64,000 nt of DNA from JAAUTY01 sp964397305 (GTDB lineage: Bacteria; Cyanobacteriota; Cyanobacteriia; Cyanobacteriales; Spirulinaceae): positions 1 to 64,000 of the forward strand of contig CAYNIP010000014.1 of the NCBI GenBank assembly GCA_964397305.1. Reading direction: 5' to 3'. The notes under the pieces are model-generated. The model ran no database searches. It had not been told where the DNA came from and saw nothing but the letters and a program-made list of their open reading frames with translations. The translations under genes and the position numbers were made by a program. Positions 54,606-63,251 of the stretch are shown one piece after another (positions within the stretch are counted from its first letter, which is position 1; each line of letters begins with the position of its first letter).

Positions 54606-56324
54606 TCAGTGATGCCGGACCGCTTGGGGTGTCGCCACACAGGTGAGGCGGTACATCGCTAGCAGGCCCGTGATCGTGCGGTACACATCATCGAGGCGCG
54701 TCGTAAAGTCGGTCAACTGCTCGCGAAAGCCATCTCGGGCTCGCTGAGGATTGGGAAGGTACATCACCGTTTCCGGTTCACACTGAAGTTGCAGCAAGAA
54801 GCGGCTGGCGAGCCAGAGGGCATCCTGATCGTGCGTGTTGGAATTAGCATTCCCCACGGTGAAGGCGTAAGCGGCGCAAAGCCCTTCTAAGTGAGCGGCC
54901 GTCGTCTTGGCCCTGGGGGGATCGCCGAAGCTCCCAAGGTAGTCGGGTTGGGGTTCGCCGGAGTGCTGGTGACTGAGGATCGCGAGGGCGATGCGAGTGG
55001 CCTGGTGCTGGTAATCAGGGTGAGGGCGATCGCGAGACAGCTCGCTCAGGCCCTGGAGTAACCAGTCGTCCTCGCGCACCGGCCGCTGGCGCTTGGCGAT
55101 CGCCAAGAGGTAGTGAGCGCTAGCCGCCGCCCGCTCCAGCCAACTCTCCCGCTGGGTCACGCGATAGACATAGAGCAGGGCTAACAGTGCTTGGCTGGGA
55201 TAGCGCTGGGAGACAAAGGACGTGTCTTCACCGCTGGGATAGGCCTGGCGGTGCATCAGAAAGGCGCCGCTGGGTTGTTGGGCCGCTTGGAGGTGACGGG
55301 CGAGCTGGAGCAGTTGCGGCTGATAGTGCGGCTGACGGGTGAGCAGCGTGTATTTGGCCAAGGCCATCACCGCCAAGGCGGTAGCCCCCAATTTCGCCAG
55401 GCCATTCTCCACAATGCAGCACCCCACCTCCGGGGCCAGGAGGGAGGGTTGGCTGAAGGCTAGGAGGTAATCGATCCCCCCCTGGGCGGAGTCTAGAAAG
55501 GCCAACTCGCCGGTCACTTCGTAGAGGTCGAGCAGGGCACTGACTGCGCCCGCATGTCGCAGCAAGTTGTAGCCAATGGTGACGCGATCGCGGCTGCCCA
55601 GGTAGCAATAGGTAAATTGCCCCGCTGACGTTTGGTGGCGGCGCAGGTAGGAGCCGCCCCGTTGCGCGGCGGCTAGGAGATCGGAGGGGGCGATCGCATT
55701 GAAGCAGCGATGACCCCGATAGAGCAGCCAAGTGTCGCGGCCGTCGGTCGCAAAGCTGGTGCAGGCAAAGCGGTAAAACGTGAGGCGGGAGGCCGCCCGT
55801 AAGTGGGCCCAGGCCTCGGCCTGGAAGGGGCGTGCTTGCAAATAACGAGCCAAGCGCTCCGCATCCAGCCGTTGCTCTGCATCCAGAAGTTCCTGCCCCA
55901 CAAGTTCTTCCGGCAAGAGGGCGATTTGGCTGTCGCGGTCGTAGGCCAGCCCGTAGAGGCTGCGATCATGCTTGAACGGACGCGGCGTGTTTAACCGCTC
56001 GCAGGCGATCGCGCTCTGCACCACATCGATCTTGCAGTAGCGCAAGTCAGCCACGACCGGCTGGGCCTGGGCTTGCTCCAGGGCCGCGAGGGTCGCCGCA
56101 TACAGACCAAGGCCGCTGCCTTGATAAACCGTGGCGGGGCGGCGGCCATCACTCAGGGAAAGAAAGACGAGACGCGGGCGTTCCTCAACCTGTAAGCGCT
56201 CTGGCCACACTGCTTTCGGCTCTAGGCCCGTGAGCTTGGTCATCAGCCACTGGGCGATCGCCTGCCGCTCTCCAACCGTCAGCATCAGCTTGTTTTGGAT
56301 GTCGTCAAACCAAATGTCGTTCAA
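54606..56324 (-). CDS. Large conserved-looking hypothetical with alpha/alpha-toroid-like body
   Basis: 572 residues, soluble, no signal peptide. From about residue 180 the sequence has repeated helical hairpins (TFYRFACTSFATDGRDTWLLYRGH, GYNLLRHAGAVSALLDLYEVTGELAFLDSAQGGIDYLL, YPSQALLALLYVYRVTQRESWLERAAASAHYLL) that resemble the alpha/alpha barrels of epimerases and glycoside hydrolases. The N-terminal 150 residues form a separate alpha/beta domain (RPATVYQGSGLGLYAATLAALEQAQ). No catalytic residue set can be named. It may act on a sugar or terpenoid; this is fold-based only. Confidence 0.65.
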   Translation of the reverse strand: MNDIWFDDIQNKLMLTVGERQAIAQWLMTKLTGLEPKAVWPERLQVEERPRLVFLSLSDGRRPATVYQGSGLGLYAATLAALEQAQAQPVVADLRYCKIDVVQSAIACERLNTPRPFKHDRSLYGLAYDRDSQIALLPEELVGQELLDAEQRLDAERLARYLQARPFQAEAWAHLRAASRLTFYRFACTSFATDGRDTWLLYRGHRCFNAIAPSDLLAAAQRGGSYLRRHQTSAGQFTYCYLGSRDRVTIGYNLLRHAGAVSALLDLYEVTGELAFLDSAQGGIDYLLAFSQPSLLAPEVGCCIVENGLAKLGATALAVMALAKYTLLTRQPHYQPQLLQLARHLQAAQQPSGAFLMHRQAYPSGEDTSFVSQRYPSQALLALLYVYRVTQRESWLERAAASAHYLLAIAKRQRPVREDDWLLQGLSELSRDRPHPDYQHQATRIALAILSHQHSGEPQPDYLGSFGDPPRAKTTAAHLEGLCAAYAFTVGNANSNTHDQDALWLASRFLLQLQCEPETVMYLPNPQRARDGFREQLTDFTTRLDDVYRTITGLLAMYRLTCVATPQAVRHH

Positions 56325-56360
56325 GGTAATCCTCTAATCCTGCAACCACGCAACGACAAA

Positions 56361-56396
56361 AGCGGCAGAACTCCGCTACTAGGGAATTCTGCCGCT
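56361..56396 (-). terminator. Terminator of the acidic-tail secreted protein
   Basis: AGCGGCAGAA and TTCTGCCGCT are exact arms; on the minus strand the stem is followed by TTTTGTCG. It lies 70 bases past the gene's stop codon. Confidence 0.75.
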
Positions 56397-56466
56397 GCGG
56401 GAGCTAATCAGGTCAATCGACCAAAATTAGACCGTTGAGAAAGGAGAGACGTTACCGAGCTAAGGC

Positions 56467-58353
56467 CTAGAGTTGATCGCCGAGGGTGTCATCCAGGGGC
56501 AAGCCTTCGATGGCGTCGGGAGCTTCGAGGTTGACTTCCGGCGCGCTTTCTTCAGCGTCGTCGTCATCCTCGTCGTCGTCGTCATCCTCGTCGTCGTCGT
56601 CATCGTCATCGTCGCCGAGTTCGATGTCGTCGAGATCGTCCTCATCCGCATCATCATCGAGGTCGGTCTCATCATCGAGATCAAGGTCATCCTCAACCTC
56701 ATCGGTCAGAGCCAACTCCTCGTTGATTTCTTCCACTTCCTCATCCGACAACTGGTAGAGGCCCACCAGACCCGGGAAGAGGCGGCTGGACGGCCCACGC
56801 ATCTTCAGAGCCCCCAGAGCCCGACCACGACCCGGACGGCTGGCAACGAGGATCTGGTTGCCACCCACTTGCACTAAGCGCACCCGCACCCGACCCGACG
56901 GCGAAACCCGCGCCAGGAAGAGGGGACGTGCATAGAAGGAGAACTTGAGGTTCGCGAAGTCAGAATCATCCGCCAGCACGAAGATGTTGCTCACGGGACC
57001 ATTCAGGCGGGCGCTGAACTTCACATCATCCAGGAAGCTGAGGAAGAGACGGCGCGCCAGACGGATTTCCGGGGGATCAGAGTCAACGTTGATGTTGAAA
57101 TTGACCGTGCCGAAGTTAAACTTCCGATCCCGGAACGAGAGGCGGTAGCCATCCACCAGGATGTTGTTGATGTCGATGACCGGCGTGCGGATATTGCGGG
57201 TCTGAATGAAGATGTTGTTGTTCAGGTCAGGCACTCGATAGCTAGCGAAATTGCCATCGAAGTCAAAGTCGCGCTGACCCGCTGCCAACAGGAAGTTGAC
57301 ATCGCCGCGCAAGCGACCCGAAGAGCGGAAGCCATTGTCCTGCTCGAACTTGTACTCCGTCGGCTGGTCGCCCGTGCGATTGCTGCCGGCAAAGCCAACA
57401 CCGAAGGGACTGGAATTGAATAGCGTCAGAACGCCGCGTGCTTGACCCTTGATTTCATAATCCAAGGGGTCGCCGGGCACAAACGCGCCGTTGATCGTCG
57501 TGTTACCGACCGTGACACCATCTGCCACGGCAAAATCCAGCGTGCCAATATTGCCTTCGACTTTCAGCTTCAGGCTGCCGCCGCCCACCGTTTCGATCTT
57601 GTAGTCGGTGGTATCAGCAATCAGGCGAATGCTGCCATCTGCGCCAATCAGGTCGTTCTCCGGGTTGCTGCCATCAACATCGTCGCCCTTGAACTCAAAC
57701 TTGATCTTTTGGCTAAGAGCAGAGGCGGAAGGCAGAACCGGGCTGAGCGAGGGGCCGCCCTGGAAGCGGATGTTGGACGGCAGCGCGATCAAGCCATCGG
57801 TGACGTTGGCATTCAGCGCGCCGATCTCCATCCGACCTTGGTTTGCCGTGATGCCGCTGCCGGTGATGGTCAGGTTACTGCCGGGGATGAAGAGTTGGGG
57901 GATGCCGTCGGCGGTGACGCGGCTGCCGGAGAGAGACAAGTCAGAGTTGAAACTGCCGACGTTGTATTGCAGCACCGTGCCCACTTGCGAGAAGGGGATC
58001 GGGAAGCCGTTGGTGTCAAAGCCGACACCCGACAGGCGACCTTGGAGCAGGCCGGTGTCGCCGGAGGTGACGCGACCATCGCTGTTGGTATCGACGTAGC
58101 CGCCGGTAGCCGTGGGCACAAAGAGCGGATTGCTCAGGACGCCGTTGGGGCTGATCAGGGTCAGATTGCGAACGTTGATGTCAAAGAGGCTGATGCCATC
58201 AGCCGCCGTGGTCGGCTCGAAGAAGGCGGCATCACCGGAGAGCAGGCCGCCCGTGACCTGGACTTGGGCCTCAGCAGCGGGAGCCGCTGCGATCGCCAGG
58301 CTACCAGCCAGACCGAGGCTAAGGGCTGCATTGCGCGTGAGCTTGGAAATCAT
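56467..58353 (-). CDS. Secreted beta-rich protein with Asp/Glu-rich C-terminal tail
   Basis: 628 residues. Signal peptide: NAALSLGLAGSLAIAAAPAAEAQ. The main part (about 30-520) is beta-rich, low in Cys and Lys, with Asn/Asp/Gly turns (DTNSDGRVTSGDTG looks like a calcium-binding or dockerin-like loop). The tail (about 535-605) is mostly Asp and Glu, including runs of Asp. Such surface proteins can bind calcium or form an outer coat. It is absent of HIP1 sites except near the signal peptide, and codons are strongly biased (GAC, GGC), as for a highly expressed gene. It has a clear terminator. Family not recognised. Confidence 0.7.
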   Translation of the reverse strand: MISKLTRNAALSLGLAGSLAIAAAPAAEAQVQVTGGLLSGDAAFFEPTTAADGISLFDINVRNLTLISPNGVLSNPLFVPTATGGYVDTNSDGRVTSGDTGLLQGRLSGVGFDTNGFPIPFSQVGTVLQYNVGSFNSDLSLSGSRVTADGIPQLFIPGSNLTITGSGITANQGRMEIGALNANVTDGLIALPSNIRFQGGPSLSPVLPSASALSQKIKFEFKGDDVDGSNPENDLIGADGSIRLIADTTDYKIETVGGGSLKLKVEGNIGTLDFAVADGVTVGNTTINGAFVPGDPLDYEIKGQARGVLTLFNSSPFGVGFAGSNRTGDQPTEYKFEQDNGFRSSGRLRGDVNFLLAAGQRDFDFDGNFASYRVPDLNNNIFIQTRNIRTPVIDINNILVDGYRLSFRDRKFNFGTVNFNINVDSDPPEIRLARRLFLSFLDDVKFSARLNGPVSNIFVLADDSDFANLKFSFYARPLFLARVSPSGRVRVRLVQVGGNQILVASRPGRGRALGALKMRGPSSRLFPGLVGLYQLSDEEVEEINEELALTDEVEDDLDLDDETDLDDDADEDDLDDIELGDDDDDDDDEDDDDDEDDDDAEESAPEVNLEAPDAIEGLPLDDTLGDQL

Positions 58354-59124
58354 ATCAAAGTACTCCTCAAATCAATGAAGCTGAGTAGGTTGGGGGGAAA
58401 GGGTGCTGCCCGAGCAGCAACCTCGCAGAGCTGAACCCGAAGGCGATGTTCGCTGGTTTCACAATCCGAGCGGTAGGGTTCTCAAGGCTGGGTCCCGTTG
58501 GGGAGCCCTGGGGGCGACGCTGGAGACTCCAGACCTCGCGGCTACCGCTGTTATTCACTATCCTACGACTCAGAAGCCACAATCGCGAACCGTAATTTGG
58601 CGTAATTTTCCGGAATTGCTGGTTTACAGTCTGGATGTTTCTAGCAGTTATGGCAAAGCCTTTGGTAATGCCCATCTAGCTTTCAGCCCAACCTAGAGAG
58701 GTTAAGTTCTGCAAAGACAAGGAGCAGTAACTTTCCCCAAAAGCTACTATTCAAAACTGCAACCAAAGGCGGCTAAAACTGATTTGACTGTCGGCCTGAC
58801 CGCACCGCTAGCAAACCACGACAGCAGGCAATCCCGGCGGTAAGTGCAGACCCAAACACTGACACCAGTGAGCCCGAGAGCATCCGACCCTGGTTGCGAT
58901 CGGCCCACTTGGGTAAAGTTAGACGCGCCTTGAGGGGGCAAGGTTCCCGCCCGAAATCATGGATAGGTGAGGTAAGGGGGCGAGCGGGCTGAAGCCAGCG
59001 TCCCACGGCCCGTAGCAGCCTGGTTCTGGTGTTCCTGGGTGGACAGGCCCTAACAAACCCTTACAATGATGTCGGGCTAAGCGGGGCCAATGTTTTCCCA
59101 CCCTTCTCATCCCTGGCTGCTGCT
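58354..59124. other. Noncoding region between the secreted-protein and pilD genes
   Basis: About 770 bases. Short frames exist on both strands but carry no protein-like sequence. The left end must hold the promoter of the acidic-tail gene. The 58700-58900 part is A/T-richer. A promoter for pilD is proposed at 59040-59067. Confidence 0.35.
59040..59067 (+). promoter_or_regulatory. Sigma-70-type promoter for pilD
   Basis: TGGACA and TACAAT are separated by 16 bases; the start would be about 50 bases before the ATG. Matches to both boxes are fair. No other regulator site was seen. Confidence 0.45.
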
Positions 59125-59952
59125 ATGGACGCGCTCGTGATCGCTATCCCCTTAGCGCTGGTTTTCAGCCTTGGGGCGGCCTTCGGAAGTTTTCTCAATG
59201 TTGTGATCTACCGCCTGCCGCAGCAGATGTCCCTGGTGCGGCCCCCGTCTCATTGCCCCCACTGCCAGACGCGCTTGGGGCCCCGGGACAATATCCCGGT
59301 CTTGGGTTGGCTGTGGTTGCGCGGTCGCTGCCGCTACTGTGGCGCGCCGATTTCGCCCCGCTACCCCTTGGTCGAAGCGGCGACGGGTCTGCTCTTTGTG
59401 GCCGTCTGGAGTCAGTTTGGCCTTGGCTGGCTCACGGTCGGCTACTGGGTATTGCTGAGCTGGCTGCTGGCCTTGGCATTGATTGACCTGGATACTTTCA
59501 CCTTGCCCAATGCTCTGACTCAGCCAGGGTTGCTCTTGGGTCTAATCTTAGCGCTGCTGCTGGGCTGGCAGGAGAGTGGCAGTGTGGCGGGGGGGGTGCG
59601 GCGCTTGGTGGGGGCGATCGCCGCTGCTGTCTTAGGCCTCTGGGGATTCGAGGCGATCGCCTGGCTCGGTTCCCTAATCCTGGGCCGCACCGCCCTGGGG
59701 GCTGGAGATGCCAAGCTCGCGGCGATGCTCGGCGCTTGGCTCGGGGGGCCCCTGTTGCTGCTGACCAGCTTTCTGGCCTGCTTGCTAGGGACGCTGATCG
59801 GCGGGGGGGCGATCGCCCTGGGCTGGCGATCGCGCCGCCAAGCCCTCCCGTTCGGCCCCTTTCTCGCTCTGGGGGCCCTGCTGAGCATTTTTTGGGGTGA
59901 GATAATCATAACAACCTACTTGGAGCTGTTCGTCCCGCTCAGGGCTGGTTGA
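59125..59952 (+). CDS. pilD: Prepilin peptidase / methyltransferase PilD
   Basis: 275 residues, eight membrane helices. GSFLNVVIYRLP opens the cytoplasmic methyltransferase part with two Cys pairs (CPHCQTRLG, CRYCGAP). The aspartyl-protease residues lie in ALIDLDTFTLP and GAGDAKLAAMLG (G-x-G-D). It cleaves and N-methylates type IV prepilins in the inner membrane, needed for pili, motility and DNA uptake. ATG 59125 leads the first helix. No pilin gene is adjacent. Confidence 0.93.
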   Translation: MDALVIAIPLALVFSLGAAFGSFLNVVIYRLPQQMSLVRPPSHCPHCQTRLGPRDNIPVLGWLWLRGRCRYCGAPISPRYPLVEAATGLLFVAVWSQFGLGWLTVGYWVLLSWLLALALIDLDTFTLPNALTQPGLLLGLILALLLGWQESGSVAGGVRRLVGAIAAAVLGLWGFEAIAWLGSLILGRTALGAGDAKLAAMLGAWLGGPLLLLTSFLACLLGTLIGGGAIALGWRSRRQALPFGPFLALGALLSIFWGEIIITTYLELFVPLRAG

Positions 59953-60022
59953 GGTCGAGGCCACGGATCATCACGAGTAACTGGCCGCTAGCCACACCGT
60001 CATGGGGACAAGAATTGGTAAG

Positions 60023-60241
60023 ATGAATTCTGTATCCTGGGTTACTTTGAGAACCACCAACGCCCGCTGGGAAGCCGAATTGATGCAGCAGATCCTCGCC
60101 AGCCACGAGATTCCCAGTCGAGTCATCGCCGTAGGCGCGAGTGCTTGTTTTCTTACGGGCACGGCGGCCTTGCAGGTACGCCCCCAAGATCGTTGGACCG
60201 CGCTCCTCCTCCTCAGCCCCGTTGAAGAGGAGGACGAGTAG
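60023..60241 (+). CDS. DUF2007-like small protein
   Basis: 72 residues starting MNSVSWVTLRTTNARWEAEL. WEAELMQQILASHEIPSRVIA is the ferredoxin-like core of DUF2007, a putative signal-transducing or metal-binding small domain; GTAALQVRPQDRWTALLLLSP completes it. An in-frame ATG at 60002 would add seven residues. The acidic end is VEEEDE. Located 70 bases upstream of accD and could be co-transcribed. Confidence 0.65.
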   Translation: MNSVSWVTLRTTNARWEAELMQQILASHEIPSRVIAVGASACFLTGTAALQVRPQDRWTALLLLSPVEEEDE

Positions 60242-60311
60242 CAGACAGGGCAAGGTAGTTTGGGTTTTCGGATTTTGAGTTAGGTCATGACGGCAGCGAG
60301 CGGCAACCCCT

Positions 60312-61283
60312 ATGTCTCTATTTGATTGGTTTGCACATCGGCAAAAGAGCGAGCCCCCGATTCAGCCACGCCAAGAGCGCGAGATCGCCGATGGGCTGTG
60401 GACCAAATGCCCAAGCTGCGGCGTGCTCGCCTACACCAAGGATCTCCAGGCCAACCAGATGGTCTGCCTCGAGTGTGGCCATCACCTCTATGCCAACAGC
60501 TTCGAGCGCATCCAGCAACTCATTGATCTCCCCACCTGGAAGCCCCTCTACACAGAGGTGCAGCCCGTCGATCCGCTTCAGTTTCGCGATCGCAAAGCTT
60601 ACAAAGACCGCCTGCGCGAAATGCACGAAAAGACTGGCCTAACCGACGCCGTGCAAACCGGCACGGGAACCCTGGACGGTCTCCCCGTCGCGCTCGGAGT
60701 GATGGACTTCCGCTTCATGGGCGGCAGTATGGGGTCCGTCGTCGGCGAAAAACTCTGCCGCCTGATCGAATACGGCACCCAAGAAGGGTTGACCGTGATC
60801 ATCCTCTGTGCCTCGGGGGGAGCAAGAATGCAGGAGGGGATGCTCAGCCTCATGCAGATGGCAAAAATCTCAGGAGCCCTCGAGCGCCATCGCACGGCCG
60901 GCCTCCTCTACATCCCCGTCCTCACCCACCCCACCACGGGCGGCGTCACTGCCAGCTTCGCGATGCTCGGCGACATCATTTTGGCCGAGCCCAAGGCGAC
61001 CATCGGCTTTGCGGGTCGGCGCGTGATCGAACAGACCCTGCGCGAAAAATTGCCCGAAGACTTCCAGACTTCCGAGTACCTCTTGCAGTGCGGCTTTGTC
61101 GATGCGATCGTGCCCCGCACCCAATTGAAGCGAACCCTGGCCAACCTGATCAGCCTCCATCAGCCCTTTTTTCCCCTGAATGCAGGTCTCCCAGAGGTGA
61201 CAGCCCCCACTCACTACATTGCGCCTCCCCGGCCCGTGACCGCGCCCCCCACCCCCCACCGTGACCACGGGCCAGAAAGCTGA
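60312..61283 (+). CDS. accD: Acetyl-CoA carboxylase carboxyltransferase subunit beta
   Basis: 323 residues. Zinc finger CPSCGVLAY ... CLECGHH at about 35-58, then the crotonase-type domain: LPVALGVMDFRFMGGSMGSVVGEK, CASGGARMQEGMLSLMQMAK and HPTTGGVTASFAMLGDI, which form the oxyanion holes. With AccA it transfers carboxyl from biotin to acetyl-CoA, the first step of fatty acid synthesis. The last 30 residues (PTHYIAPPRPVTAPPTPHRD) are a Pro-rich lineage extension. accA is not in the window. Confidence 0.95.
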   Translation: MSLFDWFAHRQKSEPPIQPRQEREIADGLWTKCPSCGVLAYTKDLQANQMVCLECGHHLYANSFERIQQLIDLPTWKPLYTEVQPVDPLQFRDRKAYKDRLREMHEKTGLTDAVQTGTGTLDGLPVALGVMDFRFMGGSMGSVVGEKLCRLIEYGTQEGLTVIILCASGGARMQEGMLSLMQMAKISGALERHRTAGLLYIPVLTHPTTGGVTASFAMLGDIILAEPKATIGFAGRRVIEQTLREKLPEDFQTSEYLLQCGFVDAIVPRTQLKRTLANLISLHQPFFPLNAGLPEVTAPTHYIAPPRPVTAPPTPHRDHGPES

Positions 61284-61317
61284 TAGGTTAGCAAGAGCAC
61301 AGTTACACCCTTAGCGG

Positions 61318-61348
61318 ACGCTCGCGGAGCGTGCCGGAGGCAATCCGC
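61318..61348 (+). repeat. 33-bp dispersed repeat, diverged intergenic copy
   Basis: ACGCTCGCGGAGCGTGCCGG through AATCCGC keeps the core CGC-G-AGCGT and GGAGG-AATC. It sits immediately before the TTG start of the ABC exporter. Confidence 0.5.
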
Positions 61349-61349
61349 G

Positions 61350-63086
61350 TTGAGCAGCATCAGGATCAAAGGTTACTACTGGCAGCTTCTACCCTACGTT
61401 CGCCTGCACTTCCCCCTAGTGGGCGTTGCCCTTCTCTGCACGCTGCTATTTACCGCTAGTTGGCCGGCCCTGATCGCCCTGTCAGAGCGCATGGCGGTTC
61501 ACATCGGTCAAGGGGATGTCTCAGCCAGTGCCAGCGTTGCCGGCCTGGCCGCCCTGATCTTCTTGGTACGGGGCATCGCACTCTTTGGCCAAGATGCCCT
61601 CATGGCCAAGGCGGCGCTGAAAATCACCTACGACCTGCGCCGCCGCGTCTACAAGCACTTGCAGCGCCTCGGCCTCAGCTACTTTGCCACGATTAAAACC
61701 GGCGACTTGGCCTATCGGGTCACGGAGGACGTGGATCGCATCGGCGAAGTCGTGAATAACCTCTTTCATCAGTTCGTGCCCTGCGTCCTACAGCTCATCG
61801 TCGTCTTGAGCTATATGTTCTACCGCAACTGGCAACTGACCGTCGCGGTGTTGCTGGTCGCGCCCTTGATGGCCCTGCTGATCGGCGTCTTTGGCGAGCG
61901 GTTGCTCCATTTTTCTCACCGCAGCCAAAACCGCATCTCGAATCTGTCGGCCTTGGCGATTGAATACTTCAATGGCATTCGACTGATTCAGGCCTTTGCC
62001 GCCGAAGACTACACCCTCCAGCGCTTCAGTCAGGAAGCAGAGGAAAATCGCCGGGCTCGTTACACGACGGAGCGGATCAAGGCCTTCCAAATGGTAGTGG
62101 TTGGCTTCCTCTACTCCGTCAGTGTGACCTGTGCTTTCCTCCTGGGCAGTTGGCAAATTTCCCAGGGAAACCTGACGGCCAGCCAGTTTGTCGGCTTCCT
62201 CACAGCGGTGGCAATGCTGATCGACCCGATCACGATTACGACGGCAAACTACAACGAGTTCAAACAGGCCCAGGCCTCGGTGGAGCGGGTGTTTGAACTG
62301 CTGGACCTCCAACCTCAGGTGGGCGATCGCCCCCAGGCCCGCCCCCTGCCCACGATCAGCGGTAAGGTCGAGTACCAAAACGTTAGCTTTAGCTATCAAC
62401 CCGACCAGCCCGTCCTCAAGAACCTCAATTTCCTGGTGCAGCCGGGAGAAATGATCGCCCTCGTGGGCCACTCCGGAGCTGGCAAAACGACCTTGGTGAA
62501 CCTGCTGCCCCGCTTCTACGATCCGGAGGGCGGCTCGATCCTCATCGATGGCCTTGATGTGAGCCGCGTGACCCTCCGCAGCCTGCGCCAGCAGATCGGC
62601 ATTGTCCCCCAGGAAATAACCCTCTTCTCCGGCACGATCGCCGAGAATATCGCCTTTGGTCAACCCCAGCTCGATTTCGCCGCCATCGAGCGGGCGGCGA
62701 AAATTGCCAATGCTCACCAATTCATCAACGAGTTTACCCAGGGCTATTACACCTACGTGGGGGAGCGAGGGGTCACGCTGTCGGGGGGGCAGCGGCAGCG
62801 ACTCGCGATCGCCCGGGCTGTCCTGCTCAATCCCCGCATTCTCATCCTTGATGAGGCCACCTCGGCCCTGGATTCAGAATCAGAGGCCCTGGTTCAGGAA
62901 GCGATTGAGCGCCTGCTTCAAGACCGGACTGTTTTTGTCATTGCCCATCGCCTCGCTACAGTACGCCGCGCCGATCGCCTCTTTGTCCTCGAGGCCGGTC
63001 AGATTGTGGAATCCGGGACTCATGAAGAACTCCTGAGCCACCACGGTCGCTACGCTCGCTTCTATGCCCAACAGTTCCAAGCTTAG
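61350..63086 (+). CDS. ABC exporter, fused membrane and ATPase domains (MsbA-like)
   Basis: 578 residues. Six membrane helices (about 18-310) with AKAALKITYDLRRRVYKHLQRL, then an ATPase: Walker A LVGHSGAGKTTLVNLLPRFYDPEGG, Q-loop IGIVPQEITLFSGTIAENI, signature LSGGQRQRLAIARAVLL, Walker B ILILDEATSALD and H-loop IAHRL. It is a homodimeric half-exporter; relatives move lipid A, lipids or glycans. Starts at TTG 61350, right after a dispersed repeat. No cargo gene is adjacent; the lpx genes at 25-28 kb provide one plausible link. Confidence 0.9.
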   Translation: MSSIRIKGYYWQLLPYVRLHFPLVGVALLCTLLFTASWPALIALSERMAVHIGQGDVSASASVAGLAALIFLVRGIALFGQDALMAKAALKITYDLRRRVYKHLQRLGLSYFATIKTGDLAYRVTEDVDRIGEVVNNLFHQFVPCVLQLIVVLSYMFYRNWQLTVAVLLVAPLMALLIGVFGERLLHFSHRSQNRISNLSALAIEYFNGIRLIQAFAAEDYTLQRFSQEAEENRRARYTTERIKAFQMVVVGFLYSVSVTCAFLLGSWQISQGNLTASQFVGFLTAVAMLIDPITITTANYNEFKQAQASVERVFELLDLQPQVGDRPQARPLPTISGKVEYQNVSFSYQPDQPVLKNLNFLVQPGEMIALVGHSGAGKTTLVNLLPRFYDPEGGSILIDGLDVSRVTLRSLRQQIGIVPQEITLFSGTIAENIAFGQPQLDFAAIERAAKIANAHQFINEFTQGYYTYVGERGVTLSGGQRQRLAIARAVLLNPRILILDEATSALDSESEALVQEAIERLLQDRTVFVIAHRLATVRRADRLFVLEAGQIVESGTHEELLSHHGRYARFYAQQFQA

Positions 63087-63251
63087 CCCCCGAGCAACGG
63101 CCTCCGGGTCGAACCCTGCCAAGACGAGGCTGGTCATTTTAGCGTCGTTAAATTCTAGTAATCACCCGTCCCCCTGGCGAGGAAGTTGCCCGCGCCGGGG
63201 GCTTACAATGGCGAAAGATAACACCGTCTGCTTGAGCACAGACGACCTAGC

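Noticed and set aside
57442..58434. A 330-residue open frame on the plus strand
   Set aside because: It lies opposite the secreted acidic-tail gene, which has a signal peptide and coherent composition; the shadow has none.
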